DNA of 6,708 nucleotides. It comes from Bacillota bacterium. GTDB lineage: Bacteria > Bacillota > Limnochordia > Darwinibacteriales > Darwinibacteriaceae. The stretch lies in contig JAAZLY010000185.1 of the NCBI GenBank assembly GCA_012799115.1, positions 1-6,708 on the forward strand, written 5' to 3'. Positions 1 to 5,711 of the stretch are shown in pieces. The notes beneath the pieces were generated by a model. That model was not told the origin of the DNA, searched no databases, and saw nothing but the letters and a program-made list of their open reading frames with translations. Position 1 is the stretch's first letter; each line of letters opens with the position of its first letter. A program made the translations under genes and the position numbers.

Positions 1-928
1 GATTGCTGTAGACGACGAAACCCCGTTCCAGAAAACCCGAACTCCCAGGAACATTGGTCAAGCGATGGCTGATCAATCCCCCGGTACAAGACTCCGCCAA
101 AGCCAAGGTTAGCTCCTTAGCCAAGAGCTGTCTAGCCACCACTGCCTCGAGAGTTTCGCCATCCGTACCATAGAGATATTCGGCGGTCCGACGGCGAATC
201 TCATTCTCCACTTGGCCCATTCGTTCATAACCGTCGGCCTGATTTGCTGCTTTCACCGCCAACCTAACTCTCACCGTACCTCCCGAAGCGTAAAGGGCTA
301 GAGTGGGCTGGGTCTGTTCTCTTAAGAGGTCCTCTAGAATCTCTTCGAGGCTTGATTCACCGATGCCCACAAAGTGTAAGTTCTTCGTTACCAAAAGCGC
401 ACCTGAACTTTGCCTCATCAACAAGGGAGCTACGCTGGAGGCAAACATGGCCTTCAACTCCCCGGAGACTCCTGGGAGTGCTATCACCATCTTGTCGTCT
501 TTCAGAAGGGAGAATCCCGGGGCGGTGCCTACGGGGTTGGGAATGATCTCACTACCCTGGGGAAAAAGAGCTTGCTTGCGATTGTGTGTTGGCATGGACA
601 ACACCCCATAGCGCTCCATAAACCAGTTTTCGAGTTCCTGTAGAACCTCCTTATTCTGTCGTAGGGGACTCTGTGTAACCTCAGCCACAATCTCTCTCGT
701 CAGGTCATCATCTGTCGGTCCTAGGCCTCCGCTAATGATCACTAAATCACTTCTCTCAAGAGCTTTCGCCAGAACTTCACAAGCCCTTGCGAAATTGTCT
801 CCCACCGTTGATTTAAAAAAAACATCAATACCTAGATCTGCTAGCTCCCTCGCTAAGAATGCAGCGTTTGTATCCACAATCTCTCCCAAGAGTAGCTCTG
901 TACCAATCATAATTAACTCGGCTCGCAT
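1..928 (-). CDS. cinA: CinA family protein, NMN amidase / damage-inducible protein (3' end outside window)
   Basis: The 309 visible residues read without interruption from ATG at 928 to the left edge; the family is usually about 410-420 residues, so roughly the last quarter is missing. The N-terminus (MRAELIMIGTELLLGEIVDT) is the typical MoCF-biosynthesis-like COG1058 domain, with ISGGLGPTDDD near residues 85-95 and ALPGVSGELKAMF near 180-192. The C-terminal amidase domain begins near residue 265 and shows the AESCTGG motif with the probable catalytic Ser280 and Tyr307; the partner lysine would lie just beyond the edge. Characterised family members deamidate nicotinamide mononucleotide (PncC activity) and some hydrolyse ADP-ribose, so this is probably a cytosolic pyridine-nucleotide salvage enzyme. 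The start is supported by GGAGTGAGA just upstream. In related bacteria cinA follows pgsA directly and precedes recA; here other genes separate it from pgsA, and recA may lie beyond the edge. Confidence 0.96.
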   Translation of the reverse strand, partial: MRAELIMIGTELLLGEIVDTNAAFLARELADLGIDVFFKSTVGDNFARACEVLAKALERSDLVIISGGLGPTDDDLTREIVAEVTQSPLRQNKEVLQELENWFMERYGVLSMPTHNRKQALFPQGSEIIPNPVGTAPGFSLLKDDKMVIALPGVSGELKAMFASSVAPLLMRQSSGALLVTKNLHFVGIGESSLEEILEDLLREQTQPTLALYASGGTVRVRLAVKAANQADGYERMGQVENEIRRRTAEYLYGTDGETLEAVVARQLLAKELTLALAESCTGGLISHRLTNVPGSSGFLERGFVVYSN

Positions 929-1027
929 ACTTCTCACTCCGTTATTTCCGAATTTTTAATATATACATTTAATTTCTGACAATAATATGTTATAGTAGAA
1001 GAGCCTAGGGAAATTAGGAGGCTAACC
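929..1027. promoter_or_regulatory. Divergent intergenic promoter region between cinA and the lipoprotein gene
   Basis: This 99-base AT-rich gap separates two divergent genes. On the plus strand an extended -10 element (TG, one base, TATAGT) lies at 988-996. The hexamer 17 bases upstream (TTTAAT) is a poor -35, as often seen with extended -10 promoters, and transcription should start near 1003. A strong AGGAGG ribosome binding site at 1016-1021 sits six bases before the ATG at 1028. On the minus strand, TTGTCA at 977-982 could be the cinA -35, but no -10 stands at ideal spacing: TATTAA lies 15 bases away and TATATT 13. The cinA promoter call is therefore weak. The two promoters would overlap, so they may compete. 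Confidence 0.55.
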
Positions 1028-1999
1028 ATGATTCGCCAAGGTGCTCGTCACATCATTCTCTTAGCGTTACTCACCTTGCTTGTCAGCTCAAGTGCCTGTA
1101 CGCTGAAATCGCCCTTGACAGCAAAGGCTCCCCTAACCGTCATGGGTACGGTACAATCTGCCGGAATGACTGATGTCGTTGAGGCACGCATCGTCATTAA
1201 ACGAGGTAAGCATGTCGTGGAAGAAAAGGTCCCCGTCATCGACAACAGCTTCTCCGCTACACTCAGTGTTCCAGTTGGTGAATGGGAGGTCAGTGTATTG
1301 CTCGTTGATCGTCAGGGGATCGTGCTGTATCAAAGCAAGTCTGAAAAGACACAGATCTCTTTGGGGCAAACATCAATCTTGGACCTTATTCTGCAACCTG
1401 CAGCCAGTAAGGTTCATGTCAGTATCGATCTTGAACATTACGCATTTAGATACGTTGCCATGCGGGCTCGTATCCATATCAATGATCACCACTATGAGGT
1501 GGTACGTGAAGACTCTTCGACTCCACTCAAGAAGACCCTAGAACTGGTTCCCGGAAGTTATGAGTTCAAGGTCGAACTCTACACCGAGTCCTTCCGTATC
1601 GGAGATCGAATTAGCCAAGGGGTCTGGGAAGTAATCCACATTGCTGAAAATGAAGAAGTATCCATCGACTGGAGTCCCGCCACGGAAATCCTTCATGTAT
1701 CTGGCCGAGTTGAGACACTGATCCCAGCACCCCAGAATGTCTCCCTCACATCGAACCAAGAAGGGGTCTACCTCACGTGGGATCCAGTCGTGCATGACGA
1801 TATCGAGGGATACTTCGTGTTTGCTCAAAGCAGTCCTTTAGAGCGCTTTGAATTACTCAACTCCGTCCCCGTGAAAGAATTGAGCTTTCTCCATAGGTTC
1901 GAAGAAAACGAACTTCAGGAGGTCCACTATATCGTAGCCGCAGTCAGCAGGAGCGGCATTGTCGGCTATTACTCAGCTCCGCTGACTTGGAGGCGCTAA
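1028..1999 (+). CDS. Putative surface lipoprotein with C-terminal fibronectin type III domain
   Basis: The 323-residue protein starts with a lipoprotein-type signal peptide: basic n-region (MIRQGARH), hydrophobic core at residues 9-19, then SSAC with Cys24 as the likely lipidated residue. The -3 position is Ser rather than the usual Leu, so the lipobox is imperfect. After the signal come two beta-rich stretches (about 36-124 and 127-225) that resemble Ig-like or carboxypeptidase-regulatory-like folds. A recognisable fibronectin type III domain follows at about 232-321 (PAPQNVSLTSN, YLTWDPV, IEGYFVF, YIVAAVSRSG). I see no catalytic motif, so binding, scaffolding or an envelope-stress role is only inference. 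The start is fixed by AGGAGG six bases upstream. The gene is monocistronic: it diverges from cinA, has its own extended -10 promoter, and ends at a strong hairpin. It is probably anchored on the outer face of the cytoplasmic membrane. Confidence 0.8.
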   Translation: MIRQGARHIILLALLTLLVSSSACTLKSPLTAKAPLTVMGTVQSAGMTDVVEARIVIKRGKHVVEEKVPVIDNSFSATLSVPVGEWEVSVLLVDRQGIVLYQSKSEKTQISLGQTSILDLILQPAASKVHVSIDLEHYAFRYVAMRARIHINDHHYEVVREDSSTPLKKTLELVPGSYEFKVELYTESFRIGDRISQGVWEVIHIAENEEVSIDWSPATEILHVSGRVETLIPAPQNVSLTSNQEGVYLTWDPVVHDDIEGYFVFAQSSPLERFELLNSVPVKELSFLHRFEENELQEVHYIVAAVSRSGIVGYYSAPLTWRR

Positions 2000-2001
2000 A
2001 A

Positions 2002-2024
2002 AGGCACAGGAATTCCCTGTGCCT
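2002..2024. terminator. Bidirectional intrinsic terminator between convergent genes
   Basis: A perfect 9-bp stem (AGGCACAGG at 2002-2010 paired with CCTGTGCCT at 2016-2024) with a 5-base loop fills the 29-base gap between the lipoprotein stop (1999) and the yuiD-like stop (2029). Read on the minus strand the stem runs into TTTTTA, a good intrinsic terminator for the yuiD-like gene. Read on the plus strand it is followed by the weaker T-rich ATTCTTAT, so it probably also ends the lipoprotein transcript. Confidence 0.85.
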
Positions 2025-2028
2025 ATTC

Positions 2029-2496
2029 TTATAGACGCCAAAGGGCCAAAACAATGCCCAACGCTGCACCAACGACCACCTCAAAAGGTGTATGTCCCAA
2101 AAGTTCACGTAGACGTTCGGGATGTAGTTCTCTTCGATTTAAGTCCTCAATAATGCGATTGAGTACCCTGGCCTGTTTGCCAGCAGCCCTCCGTACTCCC
2201 GAGGCATCGTACATGACGATAACTGCAAAGACTGCAGCCAGCGCAAACATAGTAGAGTCAAAACCCTCATATATTCCTATCCCTGTGGATAAAGAAGTGA
2301 CAAAGGCACTATGGGAGCTCGGCATCCCTCCAGGCTCAACGAGCCTCCTGAAGTTCAGCTCCTTCGAAACAAAGGCCCAGGAAATAATCTTGAGAAATTG
2401 TGCAATCGCCCAGGCCAAGATGGCAGTCATCAGTACCTCATTACTTTGTAGTTGTCTAAGGATGGGTTGAGAATTAATCGCCTCTGCCCCCTTCAT
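2029..2496 (-). CDS. Divergent PAP2 family (DUF212 / YuiD-like) membrane protein
   Basis: The 155-residue protein carries the hallmark motifs of the DUF212 / YuiD family, distantly related to PAP2 acid phosphatases and vanadium haloperoxidases: GGMPSSHSA at 56-64, MYDASGVRRAAGKQA at 95-109 and ELLGHTPFEVVVGAALG at 131-147. The SSHS and GH histidines match PAP2-type phosphatase positions, which suggests a phosphate-handling active site at the membrane. No substrate is established for the bacterial family, so no function is assigned. About four hydrophobic segments are visible (near 20-40, 62-78, 82-97, 137-153), and the length is normal. ATG at 2496 is the only far-upstream start because an in-frame TGA lies just above it, yet it has no clear ribosome binding site. 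A second ATG at residue 23 (2430) has GAGG in front but would cut into the first membrane segment. It diverges from the DUF441 gene with a 42-base gap and ends at a strong terminator. Confidence 0.93.
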   Translation of the reverse strand: MKGAEAINSQPILRQLQSNEVLMTAILAWAIAQFLKIISWAFVSKELNFRRLVEPGGMPSSHSAFVTSLSTGIGIYEGFDSTMFALAAVFAVIVMYDASGVRRAAGKQARVLNRIIEDLNRRELHPERLRELLGHTPFEVVVGAALGIVLALWRL

Positions 2497-2525
2497 ATCG
2501 ACTAGATTTCAGAATAGGATGATCC

Positions 2526-2531
2526 AGGAGG
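2526..2531 (+). promoter_or_regulatory. Ribosome binding site of the DUF441 gene
   Basis: AGGAGG stands seven bases before the ATG at 2539. It is nearly perfect, in contrast with the yuiD-like gene diverging from the same gap, which has no obvious site before its ATG. Confidence 0.85.
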
Positions 2532-2538
2532 GATAAAC

Positions 2539-2985
2539 ATGGCTTCGACCTTACCCTTATTGATCGTCTTTCTGATCGCGCTTGTAACTAAAAACAATCT
2601 ATTGGCGTCTGCCGCAGCCATCGTATTTTTCATGGACCTAATGCGACTCCACCGCTTCTTTCCTTTGATCCAAAGCCGCGGACTTGAAGCCGGCGTTCTC
2701 TTCTTGACGATCGCCCTACTCGTACCGCTTGCTAATGGAGAAATCACGTTGAAAAACCTCACCGCTTCCCTGCTAACGCCTATCGGGATCTTGGCTGTTA
2801 TTGGAGGCGTTCTCGGTGCATACCTAAACAGTCAAGGACTTGACTTGATTGCCGTTGAGCCTTCCATCGTTCCCGGAATCCTAATTGGTGTGATGGTTAG
2901 CGTCTTCTTCTTTGATGGCGTCTCGGTCGGTCCCATTATGGCAGCAGGTATTACAGCGCTTCTCGTAAGGTTACTCCTTCGCTAG
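2539..2985 (+). CDS. DUF441 / UPF0756 family polytopic membrane protein
   Basis: The 148-residue, highly hydrophobic protein matches the UPF0756 (DUF441; YeaL / YtwI) family in length and sequence. The visible signatures are the segment GLEAGVLFLTIALLVP with NGEI after it (48-69), GAYLNSQGLDLI at 93-104 and VGPIMAAGITALLV at 130-143. Four to five membrane segments are apparent (about 3-17, 20-36, 50-66, 79-97, 112-147). The family's biochemical role is not established and I see no catalytic residues, so I assign none. The start is well supported: AGGAGG at 2526-2531 stands seven bases before ATG. The gene is alone on its strand, diverges from the yuiD-like gene and converges with the FtsH-like gene. 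I see no convincing promoter in the 42-base upstream gap, so its promoter may lie inside the 5' end of the yuiD-like gene. A likely minus-strand promoter lies just past its stop and would make antisense RNA through it. Confidence 0.92.
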   Translation: MASTLPLLIVFLIALVTKNNLLASAAAIVFFMDLMRLHRFFPLIQSRGLEAGVLFLTIALLVPLANGEITLKNLTASLLTPIGILAVIGGVLGAYLNSQGLDLIAVEPSIVPGILIGVMVSVFFFDGVSVGPIMAAGITALLVRLLLR

Positions 2986-2996
2986 CCTTCTCCTAG

Positions 2997-3025
2997 ATTA
3001 TAACAGGTTGGGCCGCTTGTAACAA
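2997..3025 (-). promoter_or_regulatory. Near-consensus sigma-A-type promoter reading antisense to DUF441
   Basis: On the minus strand TTGTTA (3020-3025, four of six matches to TTGACA) is followed after exactly 17 bases by a perfect TATAAT (2997-3002), preceded by TG plus one base, giving an extended -10. Transcription would start near 2990 and run leftward through the whole DUF441 gene on the opposite strand. It would reach the yuiD-like start at 2496 after a leader of about 490 bases. It sits just downstream of the FtsH-like stop, in the convergent gap. The call is from sequence pattern only. Confidence 0.6.
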
Positions 3026-3055
3026 CGATGAAATATCCCTCGTCAAGAAGCGGCC
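3011..3055. repeat. Inverted repeat at the end of the FtsH-like gene
   Basis: GGCCGCTT at 3011-3018 is the reverse complement of AAGCGGCC at 3048-3055. A 29-base loop separates them and contains a smaller ACGA/TCGT pairing (3025-3028 with 3040-3043). The right arm encodes the last residues of the FtsH-like protein and the left arm falls in the spacer of the minus-strand promoter. Neither strand has a T-run after the stem, so it is not a standard intrinsic terminator. It could stabilise the 3' end of either convergent transcript. Confidence 0.4.
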
Positions 3056-4548
3056 TTCGTATCCAGTAGCTGTCGGAACTCGTCCCCAGTGAGACTATCG
3101 TCCTCTAAGAGGCGCTCTGCAACCCTACGGAGAACATCGGTCCTTTCACACAAGAATTCCCTGACCACCACTTCTTGCTCTGCAATAACTTGAACAATGG
3201 CTTCATGCAAAGTGTTTGCCGGCAATTCATTGCTGACAATTCCTAGAGGCGAAAGACCAGCAAAAACCATCCGTTTAGCCAAATCTGTTGCCTGCTCTAT
3301 ATCATTTTGGGCACCTGTGGAGCGTTGACCGAAGATGAGTTCTTCGCTGACAGCGCCCGCTAAGCAAACTCGGATTGCTCCAAGCAGTTGGTCCTTGGTA
3401 TAGAGGTATTGGTCGTCCTTAGGATTTTGTCTAATATAGCCTAGAGCCTGGTTGCGCGGGGTAATCGTAATAGAAGCGACCGAACCTGAACGTACCGTTT
3501 CGCTTAAGATAGCATGTCCTGCCTCATGAAAAGCTACCCTTTCCCGTTCTTCCTTTCGCATCGCACGATTGGACTTTTCCCCCAACATTACCTTTTCAAT
3601 GGCCTCGCTCAAGTCACATTGATCAATACTCTCGCGGCCAGCCCTTAAGGCACCGATGGCTGCTTCATTCAATAGGCTTTCCAAGTGTGCACCAGAAAAC
3701 CCTGAAGTCTCGGCTGCTACAGCTTCTAGTTCCACATCGGAAGATAGAGGTTTGTTTGCAGCATGGATCTCTAAAATGCTAAGGCGTCCTTGTTTATCAG
3801 GAAGATCAACTCGAACTGTCCGATCAAATCGCCCCGGTCTGAGCAAGGCAGGATCTAACAGATCACTGCGGTTGGTAGCACCAACCACCAAGACTTGGAC
3901 AGTGTGGTCACTTCGAATACCATCAATTTGGACAAGTAGCTCATTAAGAGTCTGATCGTACTCCATATGACTTGCATTTTGGCCCCGCTTCGCACCCAAG
4001 ACATCAATCTCGTCGATGAAAATGATGGCACTGGATTTTCCTTCCCGTTCGGCCGTACTACGTGCTTGTTTGAAGAGCTGGCGTACCCGATTTGCTCCCA
4101 CACCGGCATACATCTGAACGAATTGGGAACCTGAGGCCGTCAGAAAGACGGACTCTGTGTAGTTGGCCGCAGCTTTGGCCATGAGCGTTTTTCCAGTTCC
4201 TGGTGGTCCAGTCAGCAGTATTCCCTTGAGAGGGCGAATGCCCAAGTGCTTGGTCTTGGCACTTTCCTTGAGAAATGTCAACGCTTCCAGAAACTCACGT
4301 TTCGCTACGTCCTGACCGCCAATGTCATCGAACGTGACTGTGGGGATCTTATCATCGTCCCCTCCCCCAAGCGAGGTAGGAACGTTGAACTTCTGCGGCA
4401 AACCGGTGCGGCCGCTGAGTAAAAGCCAAGCCAAAGCCAACATGCTTAGGGGAAGCAAGAGCATGGAGAAATCAAAGCCAGACATCAGTGCTAGAAATGT
4501 TGACGCGCATAGTATACCAACACCAACTTCCCTCATCCAACGGGCCAA
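3043..4548 (-). CDS. FtsH-family AAA+ zinc metalloprotease lacking the extracytoplasmic domain
   Basis: The 501-residue protein has the full FtsH enzymatic core: Walker A GPPGTGKT (114-121), pore loop aromatic-x-G as YAG (147-149; usual FtsH has FVG), Walker B IIFIDEID (175-182), and the second region of homology ATNRSDLLDPALLRPGRFD with arginine fingers R237 and R240. The zinc motif is HEAGH (341-345) and the third metal ligand is probably D416 in TGAQNDI. It should unfold and degrade membrane or cytosolic proteins using ATP. Canonical FtsH is about 610-650 residues with about 70 extracytoplasmic residues between two membrane helices. Here two hydrophobic segments (about 8-24 and 28-46) are joined by only a few residues, so that domain is absent. 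The start is TTG at 4548, favoured by GGAGGTGG seven bases upstream; ATG at 4536 forms an ATGA overlap with the preceding stop but lies too far from that site. It is translationally coupled to the upstream membrane-protein gene. It is probably a secondary FtsH-like paralogue, not the main ftsH. Confidence 0.93.
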   Translation of the reverse strand: MARWMREVGVGILCASTFLALMSGFDFSMLLLPLSMLALAWLLLSGRTGLPQKFNVPTSLGGGDDDKIPTVTFDDIGGQDVAKREFLEALTFLKESAKTKHLGIRPLKGILLTGPPGTGKTLMAKAAANYTESVFLTASGSQFVQMYAGVGANRVRQLFKQARSTAEREGKSSAIIFIDEIDVLGAKRGQNASHMEYDQTLNELLVQIDGIRSDHTVQVLVVGATNRSDLLDPALLRPGRFDRTVRVDLPDKQGRLSILEIHAANKPLSSDVELEAVAAETSGFSGAHLESLLNEAAIGALRAGRESIDQCDLSEAIEKVMLGEKSNRAMRKEERERVAFHEAGHAILSETVRSGSVASITITPRNQALGYIRQNPKDDQYLYTKDQLLGAIRVCLAGAVSEELIFGQRSTGAQNDIEQATDLAKRMVFAGLSPLGIVSNELPANTLHEAIVQVIAEQEVVVREFLCERTDVLRRVAERLLEDDSLTGDEFRQLLDTKAAS

Positions 4549-5108
4549 AGGGCACCACCTCCATCGATAGCAACTCTAATTCTGCCTTCACCGCTACCAC
4601 GATTAACAATCCTATGCAAAGTACTCTCACCCTGAACGAGCGAGACATAGATGAATTCCCGGTCTAGACCCAAGTGCCAAGTGACTCTCTCTTCCTGGGC
4701 TAACCGCTCCACGCGACCTTCTAAAGCAGTAAACTCCCCTGTCACAATAGCCTCTTCTAGAGCAATTTGAATTCGTTGGAAGAGTCTTATAAGGGTGTCA
4801 TTGGGTTCATCTTTGACCCGAACAACATAGTTTCCACCCTGGGCGCGAAGGGTCTGATACACCTTGGGAAATGCCACACCCAAAGGAACGTCTCTGGTAA
4901 ACTCCAAAGTCACCAAAACCTTGGACGCCCTGTCAAACACGCTCTTTTCAGACTGGACATGTGCAACACCTGAGATCTCCTGTATCTGCTCCACCAAGGG
5001 ACCAAGTACTTGTGTCTGTTGATGCAGGTACTTTACACCTAGTCCAAGAGCAGAAAGAATAAGAAAGGCCAGGAGCGCTACTTGAAAACGAAACCCACGA
5101 AAGTACAT
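4533..5108 (-). CDS. Single-pass membrane protein of unknown function, coupled to the FtsH-like gene
   Basis: I do not recognise this 191-residue protein. It has a short basic N-terminus (MYFRGFRF), one hydrophobic segment at about 9-27, and a soluble remainder that by the positive-inside rule should lie outside the cytoplasm. Residues 37-100 alternate predicted helix and strand (LVEQIQEISGVAHV, then KVLVTLEFTR), loosely like a ferredoxin-type alpha-beta fold. Residues 110-140 look helical and amphipathic, and residues 143-180 look beta-rich. ATG at 5108 is chosen over ATG at 5114 because AAGGAG (5115-5120) abuts the latter but is six bases from the former. The last codons overlap the FtsH-like start by 16 bases, so the two are probably translated together. 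Its stop shares ATGA with a second possible FtsH start. Context suggests an adaptor, regulator or substrate-recruiting partner of the protease; this is inference only. Confidence 0.8.
   Translation of the reverse strand: MYFRGFRFQVALLAFLILSALGLGVKYLHQQTQVLGPLVEQIQEISGVAHVQSEKSVFDRASKVLVTLEFTRDVPLGVAFPKVYQTLRAQGGNYVVRVKDEPNDTLIRLFQRIQIALEEAIVTGEFTALEGRVERLAQEERVTWHLGLDREFIYVSLVQGESTLHRIVNRGSGEGRIRVAIDGGGALWPVG
4556..4563 (-). promoter_or_regulatory. Ribosome binding site selecting the TTG start of the FtsH-like gene
   Basis: GGAGGTGG on the minus strand lies seven bases before TTG at 4548 and inside the end of the preceding coding sequence. That spacing is good for TTG and about 19 bases from the alternative ATG at 4536, so TTG is preferred. 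Confidence 0.7.
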
Positions 5109-5114
5109 AGCCAT

Positions 5115-5120
5115 CTCCTT
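5115..5120 (-). promoter_or_regulatory. Ribosome binding site deciding the start of the unknown membrane protein
   Basis: AAGGAG on the minus strand touches the ATG at 5114 directly but is six bases from the in-frame ATG at 5108. Ribosomes should therefore use 5108, making the protein two residues shorter than the longest reading frame. Confidence 0.7.
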
Positions 5121-5136
5121 ACTAACGTTTGTTTGT

Positions 5137-5142
5137 ATTGTA
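5137..5142 (-). promoter_or_regulatory. Possible -10 element for the membrane protein / FtsH-like operon
   Basis: TACAAT on the minus strand matches the -10 consensus at five of six positions and would start transcription near 5130, about 22 bases before ATG at 5108. The best -35 candidate (TTGTAC) is weak, 15 bases away, and lies within the upstream hairpin. A second candidate further up, an extended -10 (TG, one base, TATAAT; hexamer at 5179-5184), lacks a recognisable -35. Either could drive the operon independently of pgsA. Confidence 0.4.
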
Positions 5143-5153
5143 GAAATAAAAAG

Positions 5154-5171
5154 GTCAGTACAATGACTGAC
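5154..5171 (-). terminator. Short hairpin with T-run after pgsA (terminator or attenuator)
   Basis: On the minus strand GTCAGT (5166-5171) pairs with ACTGAC (5154-5159) across a 6-base loop, followed directly by CCTTTTTATTTC. This fits a modest intrinsic terminator about 20 bases after the pgsA stop. The stem is only six bases and AT-rich, so termination is probably partial. Promoter-like hexamers stand on both sides, so the palindrome could instead be an operator. Confidence 0.55.
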
Positions 5172-5189
5172 ACAAATTATTATAACACA

Positions 5190-5711
5190 CTATTCCATTG
5201 AGTTTTTTAGTATATCTTGGGCATTCCAGAAATAATCGACACCAGATAGGATCGTTATGGCCACTGCACCCCACATCAGAAGGTATGCCCAACTCATTCC
5301 AAGCAAGAAAGCTGTAATGGCCACGATTTGGATCGTCGTCTTCAGTTTTCCTAACTTTGAAGCTGAAATCACCGTACCCTCCGCTGCCGCTAACATTCTC
5401 AGCCCCGATACAGAGAACTCACGGGCGAGAATAACGAGGGCTACCCAAGTACTAATTTGCCCCAGTTCTACTAGGGCCAAGAGAGCGGCCGTGATGAGTA
5501 ACTTGTCAGCGATGGGGTCAATGAGCTGACCAAAACGAGTGACTTCCTTACGGCTCCTAGCTAGGTAGCCATCCAAGCCATCGGTTAGAGCGGCCACCAG
5601 AAAGACGGTGGTTGCAGGAATGTTCAGACCTGCCGGGTAAGAGAGGGCTAGAGACGCGAAAACTGGAACCAGTAGAATGCGAATTATGGTGATTAGGTTA
5701 GGTAAATTCAC
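5190..5711 (-). CDS. pgsA: CDP-diacylglycerol-glycerol-3-phosphate 3-phosphatidyltransferase
   Basis: The enzyme joins CDP-diacylglycerol and sn-glycerol 3-phosphate to give phosphatidylglycerophosphate, the first committed step to phosphatidylglycerol and cardiolipin, in the cytoplasmic membrane. The 173-residue product has the complete CDP-alcohol phosphotransferase signature: DGLDGYLAR at 44-52 (D44, D47, G48, A51, R52), then G61, D65 and D69. It opens with the family-typical NLPNLITIIRILLVPVF and has the PgsA-like stretch AREFSVSGLRMLAAAEG at 96-112. Several membrane segments are visible. The start is GTG at 5711: AGGAGG lies nine bases upstream and the protein then begins as PgsA proteins do. 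A longer in-frame reading to 5816 would add residues that only shadow rimO. It overlaps the end of rimO by 14 bases, so the two are probably co-transcribed and translationally coupled. A weak terminator-like hairpin follows. Confidence 0.96.
   Translation of the reverse strand: MNLPNLITIIRILLVPVFASLALSYPAGLNIPATTVFLVAALTDGLDGYLARSRKEVTRFGQLIDPIADKLLITAALLALVELGQISTWVALVILAREFSVSGLRMLAAAEGTVISASKLGKLKTTIQIVAITAFLLGMSWAYLLMWGAVAITILSGVDYFWNAQDILKNSME

Noticed and set aside
303..959. Plus-strand reading frames of 64-102 residues in this stretch
   Set aside because: They lie opposite an uninterrupted and clearly recognisable cinA, have no family resemblance and no convincing ribosome binding sites.
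2467..2520. Plus-strand promoter for DUF441 (TTCATA with TAGGAT at 17 bases)
   Set aside because: The predicted transcription start would fall on the ribosome binding site at 2526-2531, leaving no usable leader, and both hexamers match only four of six positions.
2502..2762. Minus-strand 86-residue reading frame downstream of the predicted antisense promoter
   Set aside because: It is the reverse of the conserved DUF441 gene, reads as low-complexity basic sequence, and nothing suggests it is translated.
3011..3055. Inverted repeat as an intrinsic terminator for the convergent genes
   Set aside because: The loop is 29 bases and no T-run follows the stem on either strand, so I list it only as an inverted repeat.
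4533..5114. ATG at 5114 as start of the unknown membrane protein
   Set aside because: The AAGGAG site touches this ATG with no spacing, whereas ATG at 5108 has a normal six-base gap.
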